From: Bacteroidia bacterium | GTDB taxonomy: Bacteria > Bacteroidota > Bacteroidia > AKYH767-A > OLB10 | NCBI GenBank assembly: GCA_016788165.1 | Contig: JAEUTH010000017.1 | Coordinates: forward strand, 124,001 to 188,000 | Direction of reading: 5' to 3' | DNA length: 64,000 nucleotides | Shown here: positions 25,359 through 35,368 of the stretch, one piece after another | How positions within the stretch are numbered: position 1 is the stretch's first letter | Layout: every line of letters starts with the position of its first letter | Notes under the pieces: generated by a model | What the model was told of the DNA's origin: nothing | The model's database searches: none | The model's input: only the letters and a program-made list of their open reading frames with translations | Translations under genes and position numbers: made by a program

Positions 25359-27656
25359 ATGAAACAATATATTAAACATCACCCCTGGCACATTATCGAA
25401 GAAGGTTTTGATGCACATTTAAATAAAATCAGCGAAAGCTTATGCAGCATTGGCAACGGCCGTATGGGACAACGGGCTAACTTTGAAGAGCATTACAGTG
25501 GCGAAACATTACAAGGAACTTACCTGGCAGGCGTTTATTATCCCGATAAAACGCGCGTTGGTTGGTGGAAAAACGGCTATCCCGAATATTTTGCCAAAGT
25601 GCTAAATGCACCAAATATTATTGGCATTGATGTAACTATAAATGGTACCAGATTAGATTTGGCTCACTGCAATATTAAATCGTTTAACCGTACGTTAGAT
25701 ATGAAAGCCGGTTTGCTAAACCGAAACTTTGTTGCAACCATGCCAAATGGTGTAACAGTTACTGTAAGTGCGCAGCGCCTGTTCAGTGTTGTTGATGATG
25801 AATGTGCGGCTATTGAATATAGTTTACAAACCGATGTTGATGCAACTGTTAGCGTAAAACCTTTTGTTGATGGCGATGTAAGTAATGCCGATTCGAATTA
25901 TGCCGAAAAATTTTGGAATATTTTGCAAACAGTTTCCGATATTAAATCAAGCTATGTATTAGCCGAAACCAAAAAAACGCAATTTAGAGTTTGTGCTGCT
26001 TTTAAGTCATCGGTAAAAGTTGATACGCAAAATATTGAAGCACAGCATTACTCAAACGCTACATCTGCAGGTTGTACCTATGCGTTTGCGCTTGCTGCGC
26101 ATACTACGGCTGTTATTTATAAATTTTGTACAGTAACAACCAGCCAAAATTATAATGCCGATGCATTAGATGGCAAGGCCATTGTTAACCTGCAACGTAT
26201 TGTTGAAAAGGGCTATGTAAAAATGGTAGATGAGCAAAAACAAGCCTGGTTTAAAAAATGGACAACAAGCGATATTGTTATCGAAGGCGATGTAGCTGCA
26301 CAGCAAGGTATCCGATTTAATATTTTTCAGCTCAATCAAACTTACACCGGTTTAGATGAACGTTTAAACATAGGGCCTAAAGGCTTTACAGGCGAAAAAT
26401 ATGGTGGCAGTACTTATTGGGATACAGAAGCATATTGTATTCCCTTTTACTTGAGTACGGCCAATCAGGCAGTATCTCGAAATTTATTGGTTTATCGTTA
26501 CAAGCATCTTCAAAAAGCTATTGAAAATGCTGCTAAACTGGGATTTAAAAACGGAGCTGCTTTATATCCTATGGTTACCATGAATGGCGAAGAGTGCCAT
26601 AATGAATGGGAAATTACTTTCGAAGAAATTCATCGCAACGGTGCCATAGCTTATGCCATTTATAATTACATAAACTACACCAGCGATATTGATTACTTAG
26701 CCGAATATGGTTTAGAAGTATTGATTGGTATTGCACGTTTTTGGGCACAACGTGTTAATTACAGCACACATAAAAAGAAATATGTAATGTTAGGCGTTAC
26801 CGGCCCTAATGAATATGAAAACAATGTAAACAACAATTGGTACACCAATTATCTGGCAAGCTGGTGTTTAAAATATACTATAGAAGCTATTGATTATGTA
26901 AAGAGCAACCATAAGAAAGCATTTAAACAAATTGTTGCAACCACAACTTTTGATGCAAAGGTTGAAACAACTTTATGGAAGGATATTATTAAAAAAATGT
27001 ACTACCCGGTTGATAAAGAGCTAAACATCATTTTGCAACAAGAGGGTTACTTGGATAAAGAACAGATTTTAGTTGCCGATTTGCCTGCTGCTGATCGGCC
27101 ATTAAATCAAAAATGGAGTTGGGACAGAATTTTACGCTCCTGCTTTATCAAACAAGCTGATGTATTGCAAGGCATTTATTTTTTTCAAGATGAGTTTGAT
27201 AACGATACCATTACACGTAATTTCGACTTTTACGAAAAACGCACCGTACACGAATCATCACTCTCACCATGTGTGCATAGTATTTTGGCTTGCCGAATAG
27301 GAAGAATTGATAAAGCCTATGAAATGTACCTGCGTACAGCACGCTTAGATTTAGACGATTATAATAATGATACCGAAGATGGCTGTCATACTACCAGTAT
27401 GGCCGGCACCTGGATGAGTATTGTTGAAGGTTTTGGAGGTATGCTTGTACGTAATAATGTGTTGCATTTTAACCCATTAATACCGGCACAATGGAAATCG
27501 CTTTCATTTAAAATTACATATCGCAGGGCATTACTTCAAGTTACAATTGAAGGTAAAAAGGTAACCATCGAAAATCAAAGCGGGCAAACAATACAACTTT
27601 CAGTAAACAGCACCTTACATCAACTAAAGGCAATGGAAACTTATAGCAATAACTAA
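25359..27656 (+). CDS. GH65 disaccharide phosphorylase (maltose phosphorylase-like)
   Basis: 765 residues, full length for GH65, no signal peptide. N-terminal beta-sandwich (HPWHIIEEGFD, SICSIGNGRMG-like start), then the (alpha/alpha)6 barrel. The stretch NEWEITFEEIHRNG (about residues 413-427) is the conserved site carrying the probable general acid. HESSLSPCVHSI is the phosphate-binding signature and DDYNNDTEDGCHTTSMAGTW closes the barrel. It should split maltose with phosphate to glucose and beta-glucose-1-phosphate. Kojibiose or trehalose phosphorylase are the alternatives, but the pgmB and amylase neighbours favour maltose. Confidence 0.9.
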   Translation: MKQYIKHHPWHIIEEGFDAHLNKISESLCSIGNGRMGQRANFEEHYSGETLQGTYLAGVYYPDKTRVGWWKNGYPEYFAKVLNAPNIIGIDVTINGTRLDLAHCNIKSFNRTLDMKAGLLNRNFVATMPNGVTVTVSAQRLFSVVDDECAAIEYSLQTDVDATVSVKPFVDGDVSNADSNYAEKFWNILQTVSDIKSSYVLAETKKTQFRVCAAFKSSVKVDTQNIEAQHYSNATSAGCTYAFALAAHTTAVIYKFCTVTTSQNYNADALDGKAIVNLQRIVEKGYVKMVDEQKQAWFKKWTTSDIVIEGDVAAQQGIRFNIFQLNQTYTGLDERLNIGPKGFTGEKYGGSTYWDTEAYCIPFYLSTANQAVSRNLLVYRYKHLQKAIENAAKLGFKNGAALYPMVTMNGEECHNEWEITFEEIHRNGAIAYAIYNYINYTSDIDYLAEYGLEVLIGIARFWAQRVNYSTHKKKYVMLGVTGPNEYENNVNNNWYTNYLASWCLKYTIEAIDYVKSNHKKAFKQIVATTTFDAKVETTLWKDIIKKMYYPVDKELNIILQQEGYLDKEQILVADLPAADRPLNQKWSWDRILRSCFIKQADVLQGIYFFQDEFDNDTITRNFDFYEKRTVHESSLSPCVHSILACRIGRIDKAYEMYLRTARLDLDDYNNDTEDGCHTTSMAGTWMSIVEGFGGMLVRNNVLHFNPLIPAQWKSLSFKITYRRALLQVTIEGKKVTIENQSGQTIQLSVNSTLHQLKAMETYSNN

Positions 27657-27681
27657 GGCTTACTTTACTTGTATTACTGTA

Positions 27682-28896
27682 TTAGTAATATACTACAGGC
27701 AAGTTTTTAATATTGATAAAGGTATTTATTGTTTCAATGTTACTGTTGTAGTTTACAGCAGCCGTGTCAATGATTATGCCGTTGAAAAATGCATTTTCGA
27801 TAGTGCAATTTTCAACTAATAAATTGCCGGGTTGCCCGCCCGATACCATTAATGCAGCGCCACTGCCTTGGTATCCAAAATCGGCAGCAGTACCTGCTCC
27901 CACGATGCGGCAGTAGTTTAACTGCACCTGCCCACCTGCATGCATTACAATACCTTGCCAATAACCACTATCCGGTTTCTCGCCTTCAATACGTATAGGT
28001 TGTGTAAATGTACCGCTGCCAATTATTGCAGCGTTACCGGCATCGTTATTAAAATAAAAACTCGATAACTTGCCCATAATTAATCGGGTGTTTGGCGCTA
28101 ATGTTAATGCCGATGCATAACGTGCCGTGCCAGTAATCAGATAGGGCAAATCAGTATAAGTAATTTGCTGGTTTAGGTTACCGGTTACGTTGGCAATACT
28201 ACGTACCAGTATTTTATCATTTCCGTTACCCAATAAATTGCAGTTAGTTGCATGCAGCATAAAGTTTACATGCGTTGCCAATACCGGATTACTGTCGTTG
28301 GCTGTTATAGTGCAGCTTTCTAAGTTTAAAACCGAAGTGCTGTCGAAACTTACACCGTATATTTTATTGTTACGAATACTTGCATTGTTAAGTTGTACAT
28401 GGGCATTTACCAAGGCTAAAGCTGCACTGTAAAACATATTGCTCGTGGTATTGCCTCCGGCATACTCAATAACTACATGGTTTAATTCATTGGATGGATT
28501 GCTTGTGTTTTCGAAAATAATTCCATTCCAAAAACCTTTTGTTTTCGACTGGCCTGTAATGTTCACCGGATTAGTTGCAGTGCCCAATATTTTTAGTGCA
28601 GCACCATCGCTAACAAATATGCCGCCATTTTGAACCACCTGTAAATTTACACCGGCTTCTATGGTTAGTGTGGCACCATTGCTTATGCGCCACATATTCA
28701 TTATACGGTAATCAGTAGTGCTGCCACTATAAATATTTTTTATAATGGTATCGCTGGTTATTTCACGGTAAAGCGTTTTTACACTATCGGGAGTGGTAAA
28801 TACGGCAACTGCCTTAGGCTCGGGTATATTCCTTTCCTGACAAGCAATTACACTTATGCCTATACATAAAATTAGTATGCGTAAAATATTTTGCAT
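27682..28896 (-). CDS. Beta-helix lipoprotein
   Basis: 404 residues. Lipoprotein signal with lipobox ending at C19 (SVIAC). Most of the protein is a parallel beta-helix, with rungs such as LTIEAGVNLQVVQNGGIF, LKILGTATNPVNITG, GFWNGIIFENT and SELNHVVIEYAG. It is a paralogue of the lipoprotein at 17975. It lies 13 bases after the lipoprotein gene at 28910 on the same strand, so the pair is an operon inserted, in reverse orientation, between the two glucan units. It may bind or display something at the surface; no enzyme motif is recognised. Confidence 0.75.
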   Translation of the reverse strand: MQNILRILILCIGISVIACQERNIPEPKAVAVFTTPDSVKTLYREITSDTIIKNIYSGSTTDYRIMNMWRISNGATLTIEAGVNLQVVQNGGIFVSDGAALKILGTATNPVNITGQSKTKGFWNGIIFENTSNPSNELNHVVIEYAGGNTTSNMFYSAALALVNAHVQLNNASIRNNKIYGVSFDSTSVLNLESCTITANDSNPVLATHVNFMLHATNCNLLGNGNDKILVRSIANVTGNLNQQITYTDLPYLITGTARYASALTLAPNTRLIMGKLSSFYFNNDAGNAAIIGSGTFTQPIRIEGEKPDSGYWQGIVMHAGGQVQLNYCRIVGAGTAADFGYQGSGAALMVSGGQPGNLLVENCTIENAFFNGIIIDTAAVNYNSNIETINTFINIKNLPVVYY

Positions 28897-28909
28897 AAAT
28901 AGTTGATGA

Positions 28910-29893
28910 TTAAAAACCTAAATCGTTTGTAAAACGGCCAAATGAAAGTGAGTCTAAACTTCCTTGCGTAAGCGTGCGATCGTATATTATCTGCACATAG
29001 CGACTGCCAAATACGCCTAAGCCATTGGTAACATTGGTTAAAGTTGGGTTGTTTAATGCCAGCGAATTGCCGTAATTATTCACTTGATAATAATCGTATA
29101 AGGTTTGATTGCCTGCAATAAAATGGATGTCAATTTTACCGGCATACCGGGTGGTATTGGGCAATGGTGCTAATTTATTGCCTACGTATGCATAAAAATC
29201 GTCCGGAAAAATTTTTACGTTTAGTTGTTCGCCAACCAAAGCACTGCTCCCTAAAACTTCGCCTAAATCCCAGTCAAGTGTTTTGTTAACGGTATTACCG
29301 GTTACGGTATTCGTTTCCGAATAATGAAAAACAAATTTTACACGATAAAAAGCCCCATCGCGTGCATTAAACCAAATTACTTTATAAGGATTTTGCAACA
29401 TGTTTACATAAGCCTCAACACTGTTATACATAAAAAATTTGTCAATAACACTCGTGGTTGCATACGTAATCAGGCCGGTTTTGGTGTTTCTTATCACCAA
29501 TCGGTAATCACTATCGGCATAAATGCTGTCGTTGTTAATAGTTTTGTATGTAATGTTTGGGGCATTGGCAAAAATGCCACTATCCATTAAAATACTGCTA
29601 TCACGTACGCATTGAATTATGCCGGCTAAGGTGTTGTTTTTCCAACGTTCAATAGTTACATCTAAAACATTTTGATGGTAAAACGAATCGGTTGAAGCAG
29701 CCATTTCATAAGCATTTGCATCGCCCAAAAAGGTTTTGTAAATCTTAACGTATTGCACACTATCGCTTGGGTTTAACAAGCCATACACAATGCTGGTTTC
29801 TTTATAATCTGCCGTAATATCAATGTCGTTTTTACATCCGTTTAGTAATGCCATACAGCAAACCAATAGCCCCAAGCGCAAAGTTGAAATCAT
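28910..29893 (-). CDS. Lipoprotein of unknown function
   Basis: 327 residues. Lipoprotein signal with lipobox ending at C20 (LLNGC). The mature start, with SIVYGLLNPSDSVQYVKIYKTFLGD, is a pattern found in a family of Bacteroidota lipoproteins of unknown role (DUF4249-like, placement not certain). The rest is beta-rich, with NLDWDLGEVLG-like and YDYYQVNNYGNSLALNNP segments. No catalytic residues are recognised. It is first of a two-gene minus-strand operon with the beta-helix lipoprotein. Confidence 0.65.
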   Translation of the reverse strand: MISTLRLGLLVCCMALLNGCKNDIDITADYKETSIVYGLLNPSDSVQYVKIYKTFLGDANAYEMAASTDSFYHQNVLDVTIERWKNNTLAGIIQCVRDSSILMDSGIFANAPNITYKTINNDSIYADSDYRLVIRNTKTGLITYATTSVIDKFFMYNSVEAYVNMLQNPYKVIWFNARDGAFYRVKFVFHYSETNTVTGNTVNKTLDWDLGEVLGSSALVGEQLNVKIFPDDFYAYVGNKLAPLPNTTRYAGKIDIHFIAGNQTLYDYYQVNNYGNSLALNNPTLTNVTNGLGVFGSRYVQIIYDRTLTQGSLDSLSFGRFTNDLGF

Positions 29894-29997
29894 ACCTGTT
29901 TTTAAAAATTTGGCCGAAATTAATTTTATCTTTTAAATCAACATTATTACCTTAAAACTTTACCAAACAAATACAAGCATTGCCGCTTAACTAAATC

Positions 29998-30018
29998 AAA
30001 GTGTAATTTTTACACTTT
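29998..30018. promoter_or_regulatory. Inverted repeat upstream of the second glucan unit (site 2)
   Basis: AAAGTGTAA (29998-30006) and TTACACTTT (30010-30018) form a perfect 9-bp inverted repeat with a three-base spacer, 48 bases before the ATG at 30067. Its core GTGTAATTTTTACAC shares 12 of 15 bases with site 1 at 22783. The right arm merges into TACACTTTG, a -7-like sequence with one extra base. A regulator binding here could control the GH13 and MFS genes. Confidence 0.55.
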
Positions 30019-30066
30019 GTATAAATTTCTACATTAGCACGCGCCTAAACCCCAATAAGTTTATCT

Positions 30067-31887
30067 ATGAAAATATTTTTACCACTGCTATTTATTAGTT
30101 GTTTGGCAATGGCATGTAGCAACAAATCCAATCAAGTTATGAATCAAACTGAAATTATAAACGATTCAAATACCACCTCCGAAAAAATTACCAATCATAA
30201 AATACTCATCTATCAAGTAATGACCCGATTGCTGGGTAATAAACAAACCAACCTTATACCTTATGGCACCATTGCGCAAAACGGTGTTGGTAAGTTTAAT
30301 GATATTAATGATGCCGCATTAATGAGTTTAAAGGGCATGGGCTTTACACACTTGTGGTACACGGGTATAATTGAACATGCAACCCTTACCGATTATAGTG
30401 CTTTTGGTATAGTGGCCGATGATCCTGATGTTGTAAAAGGCAGGGCAGGGTCGGCCTATTCGATTAAAGATTATTATGATGTAAACCCAGATTTAGCAGT
30501 AGATGTTAAAAACCGAATGGCTGAATTTGAAAGTTTGGTTATGCGCACACATAAAAATAATTTAAAAGTGTTGATTGATTTTGTGCCTAATCATGTAGCA
30601 CGTGGTTACAAGAGCGATATGCTGCCAAAAGGTATAGTTGATTTGGGCGCCAATGATGATAAAACAAAAGCATTTAATGCGCAAAACAACTTTTATTATT
30701 TACCGGGTAAATCATTTGTGGTACCGGCTAATTACAAACCTGTTGGCGAACAAACTTTGCCAGGCTTAGATGGTAAGTATAATGAAACACCTGCCAAGGT
30801 TACGGGTAACGATGTATTTAATGAAGCGCCTTCGGTAAATGATTGGTTTGAAGCAGCCAAACTTAATTATGGTGTTGATTATCAAAATAACAAACAACAG
30901 CACTTTGAACCCATTCCCGATACATGGATAAAAATGAAAGATATTTTAATGTATTGGGCTGCAAAAAAGGTAGATGGATTTAGATGCGATATGGCCGAAA
31001 TGGTGCCTGTTGCATTTTGGAACTATGCCATTAACGAAGTTAAAAAATCATACCCTAATGTAATTTTTATTGCCGAAATTTATGCGCCTAATGCATACAA
31101 TGATTTTGTTAAACAAGGCCGGTTTGATTATTTATACGATAAAGTTGGTGTGTATGATGCCGTCAGACGTTTAACCACCGGAAATGGAAATACCAAAGAT
31201 CTTACGCATTGCTGGAAACATGAAAGCCGTGATATTTCTAACAACATGTTGCGTTTTATGGAAAACCATGACGAACAACGTATTGCTTCTAAATATTTTG
31301 CAGGCAATGCCATGAAAGCCATACCCGGTATGGTACTATCAGCAACTATGGGCAGTGGTCCTTTGCTTGTTTATTTTGGACAGGAGTTAGGTGAGCCTGC
31401 AACCATGGCCGAAGGGTTTAGTGGTGATGATGGCCGTACCTCCATATTTGATTATTGCCATGTGCCTGCTATACAGGCATGGATGAACGATGGAAAATTT
31501 GATGGTGGGCGATTAAATGCCGATCAGGCTTTTTTACGAACTTTTTATGCAGCATTGCTAAGTGTTTGCAATAATAATGAAGCCGTACAAAAGGGAAAAT
31601 TTTATGAACTTCAAGAAGCCCAAAAAGGGAATATAGCGTATAACGATTCGTTGATGTATGCTTTTGCGCGTTTTACACCCAATGAAAAAGTGATTGTGGT
31701 TTGTAATTTTCAGAATAAAAATTTTGATGGCACCATACAGTTACCCGAGGTTTTAAAATCGGCTTTACACGTTTCTGAAAAAACCGATGCTATAGATTTA
31801 TTATCGGGCGCTAAATTTAAGTGTAATACAAGTGGCTTGCATTTAAAACTTCCCGGAATGAGTGCCGTAATAATCAGATTATATTAA
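30067..31887 (+). CDS. GH13 alpha-amylase family lipoprotein
   Basis: 606 residues. Lipoprotein signal with lipobox ending at C17 (LAMAC). GH13 motifs: LIDFVPNHV (region I), nucleophile D308 (DGFRCDMAE), acid/base E337 (FIAEIY), stabiliser D402 (MENHDEQR). It ends in a beta domain. It differs clearly from the GH13 enzyme at 22803 (no N-terminal cyclomaltodextrinase domain), so the two probably act on different glucans. As a lipoprotein it likely faces the periplasm or cell surface and feeds products to the MFS transporter encoded 21 bases downstream. Confidence 0.92.
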   Translation: MKIFLPLLFISCLAMACSNKSNQVMNQTEIINDSNTTSEKITNHKILIYQVMTRLLGNKQTNLIPYGTIAQNGVGKFNDINDAALMSLKGMGFTHLWYTGIIEHATLTDYSAFGIVADDPDVVKGRAGSAYSIKDYYDVNPDLAVDVKNRMAEFESLVMRTHKNNLKVLIDFVPNHVARGYKSDMLPKGIVDLGANDDKTKAFNAQNNFYYLPGKSFVVPANYKPVGEQTLPGLDGKYNETPAKVTGNDVFNEAPSVNDWFEAAKLNYGVDYQNNKQQHFEPIPDTWIKMKDILMYWAAKKVDGFRCDMAEMVPVAFWNYAINEVKKSYPNVIFIAEIYAPNAYNDFVKQGRFDYLYDKVGVYDAVRRLTTGNGNTKDLTHCWKHESRDISNNMLRFMENHDEQRIASKYFAGNAMKAIPGMVLSATMGSGPLLVYFGQELGEPATMAEGFSGDDGRTSIFDYCHVPAIQAWMNDGKFDGGRLNADQAFLRTFYAALLSVCNNNEAVQKGKFYELQEAQKGNIAYNDSLMYAFARFTPNEKVIVVCNFQNKNFDGTIQLPEVLKSALHVSEKTDAIDLLSGAKFKCNTSGLHLKLPGMSAVIIRLY

Positions 31888-31908
31888 GCTTTTAATTAGA
31901 TAAACTTT

Positions 31909-33234
31909 ATGAGCAACACGGATAAACCACTATTAAAGTTTTCGCAAATCTTTAATATGAGCTTTGGTTTCTTAGGCATTCAATTTGGTTTTGCACTGCA
32001 AAACTCAAATGTAAGCCGCATTTTCCAAACATTGGGTGCAAACCAGGATGAGATACCTATATTATGGATTGCTGCACCGGTTACCGGGTTGTTAGTACAG
32101 CCCATTGTTGGCCATATTAGCGATAGTACCTGGCATAAGCGATGGGGCAGACGCAGACCTTTTTTCTTCTTAGGGGCATTATTGGCTGCATTTGCATTAA
32201 TTTTTATGCCTAACTCCAACGCATTGTGGATTGCCGGTGCTTTATTATGGTTAATGGATGCATCCATTAATATTTCGATGGAGCCATTTAGAGCTTTTGT
32301 TGGTGATATGCTGCCCAGCAGGCAACGCACATTGGGTTTTGCTACACAAAGTTTTTTTATTGGCATTGGTGCTGTGGTAGCAAGTATGTTGCCCTGGATG
32401 TTTACCAATTGGTTCCTTGTAAGTAATACAGCGGCCGAAGGGATTATTCCCGATTCGGTAAAGTACTCGTTTTATATAGGTGCAATTGTTTTTTTAATGG
32501 CTGTATTGTACACCGTTTTTACAACTAAAGAGTATGAACCGGGCACCCATGGTATGCCACCTTTGGATGAATATAAACCAAGTATAGCACAGTCGTTAGC
32601 CGATTCGTTTAAAGGTGTAATGCAAATGCCCAAAACCATGAAACAATTAGCAGTGGTACAGTTTTTTACCTGGTATGCTTTGTTTTGTATGTGGATTTAT
32701 ACTACCACAGCAGTAACCAGCAGCATATATAAAACCAGCGATACTACTTCGGCTGCATATAATGAAGGTGCCGATTGGGTGGGCATTTGTTTTGCTGCTT
32801 ATAGTGGTGTTGCAGCATTAGTTGCATTTTTTTTACCGCCATTGGCAAAATTATTTTCGCGAAGAATAACTTACATCATCTGCCTTATAAGTGGTGCTGC
32901 CGGATTAGTTTCTATAGCCTACATACAAAACCCCGATTTATTGCTATTGAGCATGATAGGTGTAGGTGTGGCATGGGCAGGTATTTTATCAATGCCTTAC
33001 GCCATACTTGCCGGGTCTTTACCGGCCGGTAAGATGGGTTACTTTATGGGCGTGTTTAATTTTTTTATTGTAATTCCACAAATTGTTGCCTCGTTTTCAT
33101 TAGGTCCCATTTTAAAATATGTTTTCAATAATGAAGCACAATACATGTTATTGTTAGGTGGCCTTTCGATGATTATTGCCGCTGTTATTTGTACACGTGT
33201 GCAAGATAGTGATGATAAAAAGTTAGGCGTATAA
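31909..33234 (+). CDS. MFS sugar transporter (SLC45/maltose-type, GPH-like)
   Basis: 441 residues with about 12 membrane spans. The loop after the second span is [13 protein letters not shown], the signature of the SLC45/plant sucrose-type transporters, and [17 protein letters not shown] is typical of Bacteroidota maltose transporters. It should import maltose or maltodextrin with a cation across the inner membrane for phosphorolysis by GH65. It is co-transcribed with the GH13 lipoprotein. The stop is one base from the stop of the convergent TPR gene. Confidence 0.88.
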   Translation: MSNTDKPLLKFSQIFNMSFGFLGIQFGFALQNSNVSRIFQTLGANQDEIPILWIAAPVTGLLVQPIVGHISDSTWHKRWGRRRPFFFLGALLAAFALIFMPNSNALWIAGALLWLMDASINISMEPFRAFVGDMLPSRQRTLGFATQSFFIGIGAVVASMLPWMFTNWFLVSNTAAEGIIPDSVKYSFYIGAIVFLMAVLYTVFTTKEYEPGTHGMPPLDEYKPSIAQSLADSFKGVMQMPKTMKQLAVVQFFTWYALFCMWIYTTTAVTSSIYKTSDTTSAAYNEGADWVGICFAAYSGVAALVAFFLPPLAKLFSRRITYIICLISGAAGLVSIAYIQNPDLLLLSMIGVGVAWAGILSMPYAILAGSLPAGKMGYFMGVFNFFIVIPQIVASFSLGPILKYVFNNEAQYMLLLGGLSMIIAAVICTRVQDSDDKKLGV

Positions 33235-33235
33235 A

Positions 33236-35215
33236 TTAGTTTGTTGGCATACCTGTGGTTGCTGCAGCTTGATTTTTAAAATTAATGGTTAAGTCTAAAA
33301 ATCTTTTTATATCGGCATCATTTGGCGATAACGATAGTGCGTTTGAAAAGGCGTCAATAGATTTATCATAATCTTTTATACTACCATAACTGCTACCTAA
33401 ATTTTTCCATGCATCAACGTAATTGGGGCTCAGTTCAATGGTTTTTAAATAATACTTAATTGCATTATTGTAATCGCCTTTTCCAAAATATGCCGACCCT
33501 AAGTTATTATATGCATCAGCATAATCAGGCATTAAAACAATCGCTTTTTGAAGAACGGTAATTGCACTGTCATACTGTTGCACTTTAAAGTACATATTGC
33601 CTAAGTTGTTATATCCCAAAGCTAAGTTTGGCATACGTTGCACTATGGTTTTATAATAATACATGGCCTGTTTCATGTCGTTTCGCTGCACATACAAATC
33701 ACCCAAGCCAAAATAGGCTTCAAAATAATCAGGATGTATTTCAATACATTTTTTTAATTGCGTTTCGGCAATGCTGTAGTATTCAACGGTTTTTTCGGGG
33801 CCTACTTTTTTTTGTTTCACATCCTGTATCATGTGATTGCCATATAAAAAGCGCAAACGTGAGCTGTTAGGTTCGTGTTCAACATCGGCACTAAATATGG
33901 AAGTATCGTTTTTCCAATCTTTATTTCGACTCCAAGTTTTTCCAAAACATAAAACCAATATGATAGTTAATGCATAACTAAATGTTTTATTAAACTGAAG
34001 TAAATGGTTTAACGAGCCAAAAGTAATTTTGGTAAAAGAGAGCTTGCTAATCTTTGCAAGCATTAAAATCAATATCAAAATAAAACCTAATGATGGCATG
34101 TATAAAAATCTGTCGGCCATTGTGCTTCTTGTCAAAAACAAAACATTCGCCACTACACTTATGGTAGCCAGATAAAACAAAATGCCAAATGCATAGGCGT
34201 TTCTTTTGGGCAACAAATACAAAGCATAAATACCCGCTGCAACATGTAATATAAGGGCTGTAAGTGCAAGCAGATTACTAAAACCAACCAATGGTATGGC
34301 ATTAAAACTATAATCGCTGCTCATAGGGTGTGGAAAAAACAAGAGCAGTATATAGCGGCCTAAAATGTAAAATGCAGTGCCCTTTTCTAGGTTAAAATCG
34401 CCTTTGGCACCAACTAACGAATTATCAATAATAGGTATGGCATCGCCTAAATTTAACTGACTGGTTAAAACCAATCCCCGTATAAAAATATACAATGCTG
34501 CAGGTATTAACGTTATACATGTTAGTGTTATACATGTTTTAATGGTGGCATTTTTAAAGCACCATAACATTAAGGGTGTTGCTGCTAAAATGGTAATGCC
34601 ACTTTCTTTACTCATCAATGCTAAAAAGAAATATAAACAGGCTAACAATAAATTATAGATCTGTTTGTTTTCGAAATATTTTAAAATTTGATGCAGGTAT
34701 AAAACTGAAAACAGAAAGCACATTAATTCATCACGGCTTTTAATGTTAGCTACAACCTCGGTATGTATGGGATGTGCAAGCCAAAGCACTGTGATACCTA
34801 ATGGAATTAAAATGTTGTAATTGCTTAAAAGATCCAATAAAAATCGAAACAAAAAAAATCCGGTTAAAGCGTAAACCAAAACATTTACCCAATGGCTTAA
34901 TGCAGGTTTGTTTGGCGCCAAGCCCCATTCAGTTGCAAACATTACCATACTTAATGGCCTGTAAAGCCAATCGTTTTTGCCATCTAAACCATACCAAAAA
35001 GCTGTTTTTAATAAAGTAGGAATTCCGGCAAAGCCCATCATGGTTATTCTGTTACCGTAAATGGTTGGAAAATCATCAAAAGCATATTCATGATTTAATG
35101 TATTGGCATATAGCATAAAACCAATTAAGGCACATGTTACACTTAGTATAAATACAAACTGATTGGTTGGTGCTGCTTTTTTTGTTGCAGGCTTTTGCTG
35201 CTTATCCTTTTTCAT
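33236..35215 (-). CDS. TMTC-like membrane glycosyltransferase with TPR repeats
   Basis: 659 residues. A basic, Lys-rich N-terminus is followed by about ten membrane spans to residue ~420. The first periplasmic loop has HEYAFDDFPTIYG; the DD pair is the usual GT-C catalytic motif. The last 200 residues are four to five TPR units (AYFGLGDLYVQRNDMKQAM, GYNNLGNMYFKVQQYDSAI, AYNNLGSAYFGKGDYNNAI, AWKNLGSSYGSIKDYDKSI). This architecture is that of the TMTC/PMT-like O-mannosyltransferases, so protein or lipid glycosylation on the periplasmic side using a lipid-linked sugar is inferred. The acceptor is unknown. Confidence 0.8.
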   Translation of the reverse strand: MKKDKQQKPATKKAAPTNQFVFILSVTCALIGFMLYANTLNHEYAFDDFPTIYGNRITMMGFAGIPTLLKTAFWYGLDGKNDWLYRPLSMVMFATEWGLAPNKPALSHWVNVLVYALTGFFLFRFLLDLLSNYNILIPLGITVLWLAHPIHTEVVANIKSRDELMCFLFSVLYLHQILKYFENKQIYNLLLACLYFFLALMSKESGITILAATPLMLWCFKNATIKTCITLTCITLIPAALYIFIRGLVLTSQLNLGDAIPIIDNSLVGAKGDFNLEKGTAFYILGRYILLLFFPHPMSSDYSFNAIPLVGFSNLLALTALILHVAAGIYALYLLPKRNAYAFGILFYLATISVVANVLFLTRSTMADRFLYMPSLGFILILILMLAKISKLSFTKITFGSLNHLLQFNKTFSYALTIILVLCFGKTWSRNKDWKNDTSIFSADVEHEPNSSRLRFLYGNHMIQDVKQKKVGPEKTVEYYSIAETQLKKCIEIHPDYFEAYFGLGDLYVQRNDMKQAMYYYKTIVQRMPNLALGYNNLGNMYFKVQQYDSAITVLQKAIVLMPDYADAYNNLGSAYFGKGDYNNAIKYYLKTIELSPNYVDAWKNLGSSYGSIKDYDKSIDAFSNALSLSPNDADIKRFLDLTINFKNQAAATTGMPTN

Positions 35216-35368
35216 TTTAGGCTGCGGTTTTTTGAGGTGCCTAAACTAACAAACGATAACCAACTTTTGGAAACATGTATAAAGGAAATCCTAAATATCA
35301 GAAAACCAACTGGCATTTCATGGCGTAGATATGTTCAAAATATTTAAACAAAAAAAGCAAATCAAATT

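Noticed and set aside
27671-27695. TATTAC...GTAATA hairpin between the GH65 gene and the convergent lipoprotein gene
   Set aside because: Weak AT-only stem and no T-run, so not called a terminator.
27682-29893. Possible mobile insertion splitting the glucan locus
   Set aside because: No transposase, terminal inverted repeats or target duplications were found at its edges, so it is treated as ordinary genes in reverse orientation.
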